Translations under genes and position numbers: made by a program
Source of the DNA: an uncultured Bacteroidales bacterium
GTDB taxonomy: Bacteria > Bacteroidota > Bacteroidia > Bacteroidales > Bacteroidaceae
Assembly: GCA_902802265.1 (NCBI GenBank)
Contig: CADCLN010000004.1
Span: 1 to 64,000 of the forward strand
Length of the DNA: 64,000 bases
Reading direction: 5' to 3'
In this document: piece by piece, positions 17,578 through 25,349 of the stretch
How positions within the stretch are numbered: position 1 is the first letter of the stretch
Layout of the letters: each line of letters begins with the position of its first letter
The notes under the pieces: model-generated
What the model was told of the DNA's origin: nothing
Databases searched by the model: none
Seen by the model: the letters and a program-made list of their open reading frames with translations, nothing else

Positions 17578-18645
17578 ATGGAACTAATCATTATCTACAT
17601 GCTGTTGTCGCTGGTCATTTCGGCAATGTGCTCTTTGCTCGAAGCGACACTACTATCCACCCCCTTATCGTACATCACCACGCTGGAAACCCAGAAAGTC
17701 AAAGGATGGGAACTCCTGAAACACTATAAGACGAACATCGACCGTCCTATATCTGCTATCCTTATTGTCAACACCATCGCAAATACAGTTGGTGCATCCC
17801 TTGTTGGTTCACAAGCAGCCACTTACGCCTCTGCTACTTACCATTCCAGCGAACAGGTAAGTCTCTTCATTGGTATCATTTCAGGTGTTTTCACCTTCCT
17901 GATACTCGTCTTTTCCGAAATCTTCCCTAAAACTATCGGTTCAAACCATTGGCGCAAACTTGCCCTTCCGGCATGCCAGGTCATCCGTGTGCTCATCGCC
18001 ATTAGCTGGGTACTGGTCATCATCCTTGAAAAACTTACCCATCGTATTGCCGATAACGCATCCCAGGAAGCCGTTACCCGCGATGAAGTGGCAGCTATGG
18101 TCACAGTCGGAGCCGAAGAAGGTGTGTTGGAAAAGAAAGAAAACCGCATGATTCAACACCTGCTCAACCTCGACAATGTTACCGCACACGAAATTATGAC
18201 TCCCAGCGTTGTTGTCGCCATGGCAGAAGAAGAAATGACTCTCCGCGAGTTCTATCAGGACGAAGAATATAAAAACCACTCGCGCATCCCCGTCTATAAA
18301 GGCGAAGAAAGCGACTACATCACGGGTTACGTGCTCCGCCAGACCATTCTTGAACGTCTGGCAGAAGATAAATTCGACATCACTCTCGGCGAGCTGGCAC
18401 GACCCATTCTCTCCTTCAGCGAAGACGAGGAGGTATCCGACATCTGGGAAAAACTGCTTGAAAAGAAAGAACACATCAGCATCATCATCGACGAGTACGG
18501 TTGCTTCCGTGGACTTGTCACTATGGAAGACGTCATAGAAACCATGCTCGGCTACGAAATTGTTGACGAAAAAGATGAAGTTGTTGATATGCAGGAACTC
18601 GCCAAAGCCCAGTGGAAACAGATGAAAAAGCAACAACACACCTAA
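17578..18645 (+). CDS. CNNM-domain transporter-like protein with CBS pair (HlyC/CorC family)
   Basis: 355 residues. The N-terminal CNNM (DUF21) domain has about four membrane helices (about 3-160) with conserved small/polar stretches such as NTIANTVGASLVG. Two CBS domains follow (about 200-340), with the RIPVYKG and DEYGCFRGLVTMEDV signatures. The usual C-terminal CorC_HlyC (transporter-associated) domain appears to be missing, so the protein is shorter than typical 410-430-residue members. Family members act in Mg2+/Na+ export or resistance at the inner membrane; the hemolysin label is historic. The tcdA start overlaps this stop (TAATG). Confidence 0.85.
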   Translation: MELIIIYMLLSLVISAMCSLLEATLLSTPLSYITTLETQKVKGWELLKHYKTNIDRPISAILIVNTIANTVGASLVGSQAATYASATYHSSEQVSLFIGIISGVFTFLILVFSEIFPKTIGSNHWRKLALPACQVIRVLIAISWVLVIILEKLTHRIADNASQEAVTRDEVAAMVTVGAEEGVLEKKENRMIQHLLNLDNVTAHEIMTPSVVVAMAEEEMTLREFYQDEEYKNHSRIPVYKGEESDYITGYVLRQTILERLAEDKFDITLGELARPILSFSEDEEVSDIWEKLLEKKEHISIIIDEYGCFRGLVTMEDVIETMLGYEIVDEKDEVVDMQELAKAQWKQMKKQQHT

Positions 18646-19385
18646 TGATATTTCTGCGTGAAGCCCTCTTGTTAGGAACAGACACGTTGGCTGCAATCGC
18701 CAGTCGGCGTGTCATCATTTTTGGTGTCGGCGGCGTCGGATCCTGGTGCGCCGAAAGCCTCGTGCGTTCTGGCATCCACTATCTCACCATCGTTGATAGC
18801 GATGTTGTATGTGCCTCCAACATCAACCGTCAACTCGTTGCGACCACCAAAACCATTGGACAACCCAAAGTAGAAGTGTTGCGAGAACGTTTGCTCGACA
18901 TCAATCCAGCAGCCCATATTACTGCTCTACAAGCCATTTACAACGCAGACACTTCACCTTCCTTTCAGCTCGACACTTACGACTACATCATCGATGCCAT
19001 TGATTCTCTCAAAGACAAGGCACATCTCATCCTTACAGCCACCGGCACTCCTGCTACGCTCTTTTCTTCTATGGGAGCTGCCCTCAAGATGAATCCGGAG
19101 AAAATCCGTGTTGCAGAGTTCTGGAAAGTGAAAGGCTGTCCTTTGGCTGCCGCATTACGTCGTAAGTTTAAGCACGAAAAGACATTTCCATCCAAAAAAT
19201 TCAAAGCTGTCTATAGCGAAGAACTGCTACAAAACAAAGGACCTCAAACCGAACAGCGAGTCAACGGTACCATCTGTCATGCCACGGCCATCTTCGGCTT
19301 CACCCTCGCAGGACTGGTCATGCAAGATATTGTAGAGAAAGCAAAGCGAGAAAGAGCAAAAGAAAACCCTGAAGATGAAGCGTGA
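18645..19385 (+). CDS. tcdA: tRNA threonylcarbamoyladenosine dehydratase TcdA
   Basis: 246 residues from the ATG at 18645, which overlaps the upstream stop (TAATG). A start at 18612 inside the upstream gene adds 11 residues not seen in the family. TcdA uses ATP to cyclise t6A37 to ct6A in tRNA. The ThiF/E1-like fold shows VIIFGVGGVGSWCAESLVRSG (nucleotide-binding glycines, about 21-41), DSDVVCASNINRQLVA, and DYIIDAIDSLKDK. A CsdE/CsdL-type partner is not nearby. Translational coupling with the CNNM gene is likely because of the overlap. Confidence 0.87.
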   Translation: MIFLREALLLGTDTLAAIASRRVIIFGVGGVGSWCAESLVRSGIHYLTIVDSDVVCASNINRQLVATTKTIGQPKVEVLRERLLDINPAAHITALQAIYNADTSPSFQLDTYDYIIDAIDSLKDKAHLILTATGTPATLFSSMGAALKMNPEKIRVAEFWKVKGCPLAAALRRKFKHEKTFPSKKFKAVYSEELLQNKGPQTEQRVNGTICHATAIFGFTLAGLVMQDIVEKAKRERAKENPEDEA

Positions 19386-19497
19386 ACGGGGGGGGCGCTA
19401 TGAAAACATTTTGACAGCAGTTTTAAAACGATAATTGCCGTGTCTTGAATCGACAAGTGCTAAGTTTTATTCTGAATAAGACAAGTGGAGAATACAT

Positions 19498-19695
19498 CTC
19501 CGTAGCATAGTTCTATCACCTCCGTGGCATAGTTCTATCGCTGCTGTGGGATAACTATGCTACTCGTCTGGCACTGCATTGCTACCGCCGTGGGATAACT
19601 ATGCCACCGCAGCAACAATGCAATGCCACCGCAGCGAGATAACTATCGTACCGCTGCGGCAATGCAGTGCCACTGACGTACAACTCTATTTCACC
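19498..19695. repeat. 22-bp degenerate repeat array (B) with complementary units
   Basis: Nine contiguous 22-bp units (starts 19498, 19520, 19542, 19564, 19586, 19608, 19630, 19652, 19674). Odd forms share GATAACTATGCCAC (units 3, 5, 7), others share GTGGCATAGTTCT (units 1, 2). Perfect complementary pairs: GTAGCATAGTT (19502-19512) with 19553-19563; GTGGCATAGTT (19524-19534) with 19597-19607; GGCACTGCATTGC (19570-19582) with 19659-19671. No spacers, no frame preserved. Confidence 0.9.
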
Positions 19696-19891
19696 ATAAA
19701 GTTTTGTGAACTTAATGTCGCTTTCCTTAGAACTAATTCATTTTGTGTAGATTAAGCAAAATTTGACTTCACTTCAACTTCGCTTTATCACCTCCTTTTT
19801 TGCATAATTGACTTTGTCGCTAAAGGTTCTGCCTCGACAGAGGCACAAAAATGATATGATTGCACAAAATCTTCATTGGGAGTGACGATTT

Positions 19892-19938
19892 AATGTAACT
19901 TTCATGTAACTTTAGTGCAACTTTCATGTAACTTTTTT
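19892..19938. repeat. Short direct repeats ATGTAACTTT
   Basis: ATGTAACTTTC, ATGTAACTTTAG, TGCAACTTTC and ATGTAACTTT follow each other at 11-12-base spacing. The spacing matches one DNA helical turn. Function not seen. Confidence 0.75.
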
Positions 19939-20020
19939 CCATCTAATCCAATGATTACAAGCTGACTAACCACAAAGTGTAACTTTGCTTCAAAAAACTA
20001 TCAGGAAAAGTGTGAATCTT

Positions 20021-20064
20021 AAAAAACGCTTGTAACATTTGTGACAATGTTGCAAGCGTTTTTA
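20021..20064 (-). terminator. Terminator of the cohesin-like gene
   Basis: Arms 20022-20039 and 20046-20063 are complementary over 18 bases with one G-T style mismatch and a six-base loop. On the minus strand the stem is followed by a T run. It lies about 20 bases beyond the stop at 20085. The A/T tracts on both sides would allow action in both directions. Confidence 0.85.
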
Positions 20065-20084
20065 TAGGTGGCTTTTAAAAAGAC

Positions 20085-21026
20085 TTAGTTGGCTTTGCTC
20101 AAGTACAGAGCAATCAAAGCTGTGATGTCATTTACGGTGAATTGACCATCGCCATCAATATCACCTATTATCTGAACCGTCAGTTTTGAAGTGTAATCAT
20201 CGCCCATTTTCAGACCAATTCCTGTCACAGAGAACTCAACATTCGTTAGGTTGATTTCATAATCCTTTGGCAAAACACTATCAGCAATCTTCAGCGTAAT
20301 AGTTGCAATAGCACCTTCATTGTTCTTGAAGTTCTTGTTGTTCATGCTGACGATGGCAAACTTGAACTGACCAGGAGCAAACTCGTTATAGCTGATGCTG
20401 TGTGTTTTCTGGTTACGCATCGTCAAATCAACATTTTCAATGGTGACTCCTTCAGGCAATTCTAAGTCGAAACCTGTTGCACGGATAACATCCACGTTGT
20501 CCAGATTGATAGGTAAAGTCACCAAAAAACCTACGCCAGCCACAATGTCGGGCATTTGCAGTCTGTTCTCAACATCTATATTCAGTTGTGCTGTGACATC
20601 AGCTGTCGTGTACAAACCTGAATCAAATACAGAAAGTTCAATTTCTTGCAGTTGGATGTCGTATATACCCTTGGCCATGTTCTTGTCAACATTCAGGACG
20701 ACATTGATGATATCTCCACTATGGCCTGTGTAAATATCATTACCCATACTCACAGAAGCAAATTTATAGCTGTTTCCTTCCTGTTCTTTATAAACTACTT
20801 GGTGTTTTGATCCACGCCTGGTCATGTCGGCATCTTCCACAGTAATACCTTCGGGCAGTATCAAAGTGAATCCCATGGCGCGAATCACGTCGGTATTATC
20901 CAGGTTGATGGGCAGGATGAATCGTTTACCAGGTTGTGTACTCTGGTTTTCTACGCTCAGTACATTCTCGGCCATTGCCAGCATGGGCAGTAGCGTCATC
21001 AGAATTGAAAAGTAAATTTTTCTCAT
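20085..21026 (-). CDS. Secreted cohesin-like protein with C-terminal dockerin-like repeat
   Basis: 313 residues with a signal peptide (about 1-19). Two homologous beta-sandwich repeats resemble cohesin-type domains: repeat 1 about 22-150 (FILPINLDNTDVIRAMGF, LPEGITVEDADM, FASVSMGN) and repeat 2 about 155-285 (VTLPINLDNVDVIRATGF, LPEGVTIENVDL, FAIVSMNN). A single dockerin type I-like Ca-binding repeat closes the protein (GDIDGDGQFTVNDITALI, about 288-305). Thus a receptor-like and a ligand-like element sit in one chain. A second dockerin-type protein is encoded at 4352. Whether the two interact is unknown. A minus-strand -7 box lies at 21131-21124 and a strong terminator follows the gene, so it is likely a single-gene transcript. 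Confidence 0.8.
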   Translation of the reverse strand: MRKIYFSILMTLLPMLAMAENVLSVENQSTQPGKRFILPINLDNTDVIRAMGFTLILPEGITVEDADMTRRGSKHQVVYKEQEGNSYKFASVSMGNDIYTGHSGDIINVVLNVDKNMAKGIYDIQLQEIELSVFDSGLYTTADVTAQLNIDVENRLQMPDIVAGVGFLVTLPINLDNVDVIRATGFDLELPEGVTIENVDLTMRNQKTHSISYNEFAPGQFKFAIVSMNNKNFKNNEGAIATITLKIADSVLPKDYEINLTNVEFSVTGIGLKMGDDYTSKLTVQIIGDIDGDGQFTVNDITALIALYLSKAN

Positions 21027-21123
21027 GATTTTTTTAAATGATGTTTTTATAATAATAATTAAATGAGTGAATGTTATCGTGTGAATTTATGATTGATTCG
21101 AATACATTTCTATCAATCGATGA

Positions 21124-21131
21124 CAAAGTTA
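21124..21131 (-). promoter_or_regulatory. -7 box upstream of the cohesin-like gene
   Basis: The minus strand reads TAACTTTG, matching TAnnTTTG, about 100 bases upstream of the ATG at 21026. No TTG occurs at the expected -33 spacing. The 283-base gap holds no gene. Confidence 0.4.
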
Positions 21132-21309
21132 CGAAAAATCTTTTGATATAGTGTAAAACAAACGAAATCATTTTTGTTCATTTTAGTCCATGTTGGTTCA
21201 TTTTATTTGAGTTGTCTGATTATCAAAAAGAAATGCCAAAAAATAAAAATCGGTTCAATAAGGTATTGCACCGAAAAAATAGGATGTTTCTGTGGAATGG
21301 GGGATTTTT

Positions 21310-22242
21310 TTAGTTGCGTAGCTGTTCCAGAAAGTCCAAATTGTTAAGACTGCATTCGTCGGCCATACGTTCCCACACAATGTGGGTGCTGTCGGATTGT
21401 GTGAGGTTGACACGATAGATGCCGAGGAAGACGTAGCCTGTGTCGATGAGGTTTTTCATAAATGTGATACGTACTTCATTGGTGCGTATCGCGTAGTAGT
21501 AGAGTTGCTCATTCCGTTCAGCTATTAGTCGCTGGCGTTCAGCTTCTGATATTGCAGGCTGTTTGACGTCATCTGGATTATCAGTTGGCGTCCACCATTC
21601 TGTAATGGTAGGCATGAGACTGTCGCGCACCCCGTCGTTGTGCCAGTTGGGGTGTTGGTATTCTGGTCCCCAAATGAAGATGCCTTCATGGTGGGGAAGT
21701 GGGCAGTCCCAAAAGTGCTCAGGTTGGGTGATACCGAAAAGGCGGAGATAGTCGTGGTAAGAATGGAAGATTTGCCCTTTGTGGATGATGTGTTTACTGG
21801 TGGTAGGTTGGTTTGTCCGGGTGATGAGGAATGTTGCGCCTGCACCCAACAAGAATGAGCATAGAATGGAAATGACTACAGCTTTGGTTTTTAAGTTCGT
21901 GAATCTTCGAGTACTTTTATCTGTAAGTTGATGAGGCTGAGCCTTTTTTGCTTCAATTGAAGGGCCGATTGTTTCTGCAGTTTGTTCTTGTTGGGCGAAA
22001 GCATCAAAGTCGTCATAACCTACGAATTGTGCAAGCAGGTCGATGGATGACAAGCGCGGCGTGATGCTGCTTGGCAGGTAGCCCCAGATGCGTTTCAATG
22101 TGGAGGGGCTGATGTTTTGGTGCAGTTTGTCGAAAATGATTTCCGAAAGAGTGTCGAAATCTTTAGGTGTGTGCATTTTCTTGCCAACAGTTGTTTCTAC
22201 GGCTCTACAGAGTTTTTCTATCGTAGTATGTTGTGTATTCAT
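21310..22242 (-). CDS. Unknown single-pass membrane protein
   Basis: 310 residues. The N-terminal part (about 1-90) is helical, with SPSTLKRIWGYL and LLAQFVGYDDFDAF, a pattern I associate with Bacteroidales proteins of unknown role that may bind DNA. One membrane helix lies at about 119-140 (VVISILCSFLLGAGATFLI). The C-terminal part (about 150-310) is aromatic- and Trp-rich and probably extracytoplasmic. The cytoplasmic N-part plus outside C-part suggests signalling, but that is inference. It follows the DUF721 gene by 11 bases, in the recF operon direction. Confidence 0.65.
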   Translation of the reverse strand: MNTQHTTIEKLCRAVETTVGKKMHTPKDFDTLSEIIFDKLHQNISPSTLKRIWGYLPSSITPRLSSIDLLAQFVGYDDFDAFAQQEQTAETIGPSIEAKKAQPHQLTDKSTRRFTNLKTKAVVISILCSFLLGAGATFLITRTNQPTTSKHIIHKGQIFHSYHDYLRLFGITQPEHFWDCPLPHHEGIFIWGPEYQHPNWHNDGVRDSLMPTITEWWTPTDNPDDVKQPAISEAERQRLIAERNEQLYYYAIRTNEVRITFMKNLIDTGYVFLGIYRVNLTQSDSTHIVWERMADECSLNNLDFLEQLRN

Positions 22243-22253
22243 ATTTGTGTATC

Positions 22254-22544
22254 TTAGTAAAATCGGATGTCGGCGATGACTTGGGTTCCGACAATCTGGT
22301 TGAGTCGCTGAACGATTTTTGCCCTGCCTATGCTTAGTTCTTGTTTGAGCACAGAGGATTTGAGTTCTACGTTCAACGTCTGGTTCTTGATGAATGTGTT
22401 TCCGATATAGTGTGAAATGCCTTGTCCCAAAACCTCTTCCAATGCTTTCATCAGCTTGAATTGGTTATAGGGAGTTTCCAGCCCTTCTTCGCGGAGGAAT
22501 TGCTGGATGACGTTGCTGACGGATTCGATGTTGCTGCGTCTCAT
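22254..22544 (-). CDS. DUF721 (DciA-like) protein
   Basis: 96 residues. The DUF721 family includes DciA, a loader of replicative helicase in bacteria without DnaC. The visible core is a beta-rich C-terminal half (LNVELKSSVLKQELS, about 55-70, then LNQIVGTQVIADIRFY). It is the short form typical of Bacteroidetes. Its ATG overlaps the recF stop by four bases (ATGA), which points to translational coupling and fits the recF-DUF721 neighbourhood seen widely. Confidence 0.82.
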   Translation of the reverse strand: MRRSNIESVSNVIQQFLREEGLETPYNQFKLMKALEEVLGQGISHYIGNTFIKNQTLNVELKSSVLKQELSIGRAKIVQRLNQIVGTQVIADIRFY

Positions 22545-23635
22545 GGGGTAATTTCTCCTTGTTTTACGTTAAATATCCGATAGTCGTCGTGGGTGCGGTG
22601 TAGGATTTTGTCGAGGTGCTCGCGATTGGTGTCGGTAATGAAGATTTGCCCGAAGGTGGGCTGGAGGAGCAGATGGACGATGTTTTCTACGCGAAGGGCA
22701 TCGAGTTTGTCGAAGATGTCGTCGAGCAGGACGATGGGGGTGGTCTGGCTGCCTGTATGTTTGAGGAAGTTGAAGCCTGCCAATTTCAGGGCGATGATGT
22801 ATGACTTGTTTTGTCCCTGTGAGCCTTCTCGCTTGATGGGAAATTCGCCGAGGGTCATTTCAAGTTCGTCTTTGTGGATGCCGTGAAGGGAGTAGCCCAT
22901 CATGCGGTCTTTTTCTCTTCCTGTCTGGATGGTGTGGAGCAGGTCGCCGCGTTGTCCATGGCTGATGTATCGGATGCCGACGGGTTCGTTGCCGCCGGTG
23001 ATGGTGTTGTGGATTTGCTGGAAGACGGGGATAAATTTTTCGATGAAGGCTGTGCGTTTTTGGTAGATAATTTCGCCGTGAAGCGCCATCATTTCTTCGT
23101 AAAGTGAGAGGATTTCTGGGTTGGGGTTTTCTTCGGATTTCAGCAGGGCATTACGTTGCATCAAAGCCTTGTTATAGGCGGCGAGGGCTTGGATGTAGGG
23201 ACTGTCGTATTGCGAGATAATGATGTCCAGGAACTTTCTCCTTTCTTCGCTGCCGCCGAGGATGAGTCCGCTGTCGCTGGGGGAGACCATGATGATGGGC
23301 AACAGGCCGATGTGTTCAGACAGCCGCTTGTATTCCTTCTTGTTGCGTTTGACGTGTTTCTTTTGGTGTGCTTTCATGCCGATGCTGATTTCCTCTTCGG
23401 TGCCGTTCAGGTCATAGAGTCCTTGCACCATCATCACGTCTTCTCCATGTCGGATGTTTTGTGTGTCGATGCTGCAGGCTGTACTTTTGGCGAATGAAAG
23501 GAAATAGATGGCATCCAGCACGTTGGTCTTGCCTTCTCCGTTGTGGCCGATGAAGCAGTTTACTTTGGGCGAGAGTTCGAGCTGTGCCTCGGCGATGTTT
23601 CGGTAATTGAGAATGGTGAGTTGTTTCAGAATCAT
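22541..23635 (-). CDS. recF: DNA replication and repair protein RecF
   Basis: 364 residues, full length. RecF is an SMC-like ATPase that helps load RecA at gaps. Walker A GHNGEGKTN (about 29-37), the signature region EGSQGQNKSY (about 269-278) and Walker B PIVLLDDIFDKLD (about 297-309) are all visible. The start MILKQLTILNYRN is the conserved family start. A minus-strand -7 box ends only five bases before the ATG, so the mRNA may be nearly leaderless. It overlaps the DUF721 gene by four bases. dnaN and dnaA are not in this window. Confidence 0.95.
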   Translation of the reverse strand: MILKQLTILNYRNIAEAQLELSPKVNCFIGHNGEGKTNVLDAIYFLSFAKSTACSIDTQNIRHGEDVMMVQGLYDLNGTEEEISIGMKAHQKKHVKRNKKEYKRLSEHIGLLPIIMVSPSDSGLILGGSEERRKFLDIIISQYDSPYIQALAAYNKALMQRNALLKSEENPNPEILSLYEEMMALHGEIIYQKRTAFIEKFIPVFQQIHNTITGGNEPVGIRYISHGQRGDLLHTIQTGREKDRMMGYSLHGIHKDELEMTLGEFPIKREGSQGQNKSYIIALKLAGFNFLKHTGSQTTPIVLLDDIFDKLDALRVENIVHLLLQPTFGQIFITDTNREHLDKILHRTHDDYRIFNVKQGEITP

Positions 23636-23640
23636 GGCTG

Positions 23641-23648
23641 CAAAGATA
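23641..23648 (-). promoter_or_regulatory. -7 box immediately before recF
   Basis: TATCTTTG on the minus strand is followed by CAGCC and then the recF ATG (23635). With the usual 4-7-base distance to the start site, transcription would begin at or next to the ATG. The -33 position is occupied by heptad repeats and has no clear TTG. Confidence 0.45.
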
Positions 23649-23655
23649 CAAAAAA

Positions 23656-23683
23656 ATGAAGAATGAAGAATGAAGAATGAAGA
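23656..23683. repeat. Four 7-bp units upstream of recF
   Basis: ATGAAGA is repeated four times without interruption (23656, 23663, 23670, 23677). It overlaps the place where a recF -33 element would lie, so copy number could change promoter spacing. Confidence 0.9.
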
Positions 23684-23732
23684 TTATTTCGGAAAAAATA
23701 GCTGTTTCTTGAATTTTTTTGCTGTAAGATAG

Positions 23733-23762
23733 TTGGGGTATCATATAAATTTAGTAATTTTG
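23733..23762 (+). promoter_or_regulatory. Promoter of tRNA-Gly
   Basis: TTG at 23733-23735 and TAATTTTG at 23755-23762 with a 19-base spacer. The tRNA begins 16 bases after the box. Confidence 0.65.
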
Positions 23763-23777
23763 CAGCCGATTTTAGTT

Positions 23778-23850
23778 GCGATAGTGGCTCAGTTGGTAGA
23801 GCATTGGCTTCCCAAGCCGAGGGTCGCGGGTTCGAGTCCCGTCTATCGCT
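23778..23850 (+). tRNA. tRNA-Gly (anticodon CCC)
   Basis: A 73-base cloverleaf without encoded CCA. Acceptor arms GCGATAG (23778-23784) and CTATCGC (23843-23849) pair fully; D stem GCTC/GAGC; anticodon stem TTGGC/GCCGA with loop TTCCCAA, giving anticodon CCC; T arm GCGGG-TTCGAGT-CCCGT. It reads the GGG glycine codon. A promoter precedes it and heptad repeats follow directly. Confidence 0.96.
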
Positions 23851-23858
23851 CCGCTCCG

Positions 23859-23949
23859 TGTACAATTTACCATGTACCATGTGCAATTTTCATTAAGGCA
23901 TTTCGTTATGCGCAACCCAAATTGTACATTGTACATGGTAAATGCTACA
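23859..23949. repeat. Mirrored heptad repeats downstream of tRNA-Gly
   Basis: Forward heptads TGTACAA, TTTACCA, TGTACCA, TGTGCAA (23859-23886) face reverse heptads TTGTACA, TTGTACA, TGGTAAA, TGCTACA (23922-23949) across a 35-base spacer. They could pair as a long hairpin behind the tRNA. Same family as at 16995, 34960, 54419 and 62179. Confidence 0.85.
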
Positions 23950-23968
23950 TGAATTAATGTGATTTGCT

Positions 23969-25345
23969 ATGTTACTTACAACTCTTATTATTGTGGCTGT
24001 GTTGCTCTTTGCGTTCTTGCTGATGAGTACAGAGCCGGTGAACCACCTGAATCGTGCTGCTGTGGCGATGTGTTGCGGCGTAGTGGTGTGGGTGGTCTAT
24101 CTGCTTCATGCGGGAGACTATATTCGTTTGGTGCATCCCGACGAGTATCTACAGTTTTTATCGGGTACGCAGTCGAGTACGGATTCTGTGAAAGATTTCG
24201 TGTCGAACAACATCATCATTCGCTATATTAGCGAGGCTTGTTCAGTTATTTTGTTTCTGATAGCCACGAACACCATCATTGAGGTGTTGCACAACAATGG
24301 AGTTTTCGATTCGCTGGTCTATTGGCTCAGGATGCGCAACAGCCGTCTTTTTCTGTGGATTATATCACTGTTGACCTTCATTATTTCGGCGAATGTGGAT
24401 AATCTGACGACCGTGGTGCTGATGATGGGTCTGGTGGGTAATATTGTACGTTCTCATTATCAGCGAGTGGTGTATGCTTGCAGCATCATGGTTTCGGCGA
24501 TGCTGGGTGGCTGCTTCACGGTGATTGGTGATATGACTTCCCTAATGTTGTGGGTGCGCGGACTGGTGACTCCCACGGTGTTTACGGCTGGGCTGTTCTT
24601 GCCTGCGCTGGTCAGTTTATGCGTGTTTAATCTGCTGATTGGTATGCGACTGATGGGTAGGGTAGAGGTGGTATCGGTCTTTGACCGCTATGACGGCGAC
24701 GACTCGTCTCTACCTGCGTGGCAGAAGATATTGCTGCTTGTCCTGGGCATAGGCGGCCTGTGGTTCATCCCGACGTTTCATGTCATCACGAAGTTGCCGC
24801 CATTCTTGGGTGCGCTTTCGGTTTTGGCGTTGATGTGGATTGTGGAGGGGTTGTGCAATCTGGAGCGCAACGGTAACGTGCTGCTGGTACAACGCCATTA
24901 TTTCCGCAATACGGAGTTCATCGGTATGCGCATGATTCTGTATTTCTTGGGCATCAGCTTGTGTGTAGGGGCTTTGACGGAGTGTGGTGCGCTAATGTAT
25001 CTGAAGCATTGGTTGGAGCATAATATAAATAATGTGTATGCCTATGGTGCCATGACGGGTTTGTTGTCGAGCATTCTTGATAATGTGCCGGTGATGATGT
25101 TGGGCATGAATATGTTTCCTGTGGATGTGGATGCCTCGGCGTTTGCTGTCAATGGCAGTTATTGGCAGTTGCTTTCATTCTGTTGTGCGATGGGTGGATC
25201 GACCATGTTTATCGGAACAATGGCAGGACAGGCTGTGCTTCAGGTGGAGCACATGCGCTTTGGCTGGATGTTGCGCCATTACACTTGGCGTGTGTTCCTT
25301 GCCTGGGCATCGGGATTGCTGGTGTTCTTTATCATTCATAATTAA
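23969..25345 (+). CDS. NhaD-type sodium:proton antiporter
   Basis: 458 residues, mostly hydrophobic, with about 11-12 membrane helices. It belongs to the ion transporter superfamily (ArsB/NhaD). The half-helix motifs FIISANVDNLTTVVLMM (about 137-153) and GGCFTVIGDMTSLMLW (about 178-193) match the NhaD pattern, and the second repeat has SSILDNVPVMM and GGSTMFIGTMAG. It would exchange Na+ for H+ across the inner membrane. This is a natural companion for the Na+-coupled Rnf complex encoded at 33.8-39.2 kb, though the two are not adjacent. miaA begins four bases after the stop. Confidence 0.85.
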   Translation: MLLTTLIIVAVLLFAFLLMSTEPVNHLNRAAVAMCCGVVVWVVYLLHAGDYIRLVHPDEYLQFLSGTQSSTDSVKDFVSNNIIIRYISEACSVILFLIATNTIIEVLHNNGVFDSLVYWLRMRNSRLFLWIISLLTFIISANVDNLTTVVLMMGLVGNIVRSHYQRVVYACSIMVSAMLGGCFTVIGDMTSLMLWVRGLVTPTVFTAGLFLPALVSLCVFNLLIGMRLMGRVEVVSVFDRYDGDDSSLPAWQKILLLVLGIGGLWFIPTFHVITKLPPFLGALSVLALMWIVEGLCNLERNGNVLLVQRHYFRNTEFIGMRMILYFLGISLCVGALTECGALMYLKHWLEHNINNVYAYGAMTGLLSSILDNVPVMMLGMNMFPVDVDASAFAVNGSYWQLLSFCCAMGGSTMFIGTMAGQAVLQVEHMRFGWMLRHYTWRVFLAWASGLLVFFIIHN

Positions 25346-25349
25346 TTAA

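Larger units (their letters stand above)
19386..20084. other. Non-coding region with several repeat types
   Basis: This 699-base gap has no credible gene. It holds an eight-G run (19388-19395) just after the tcdA stop, the nine-unit 22-bp array (19498-19695), 11-12-bp direct repeats of ATGTAACTTT (19892-19938), and the terminator of the minus-strand gene (20021-20064). Sequence between these is AT-rich and unassigned. Confidence 0.8.
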
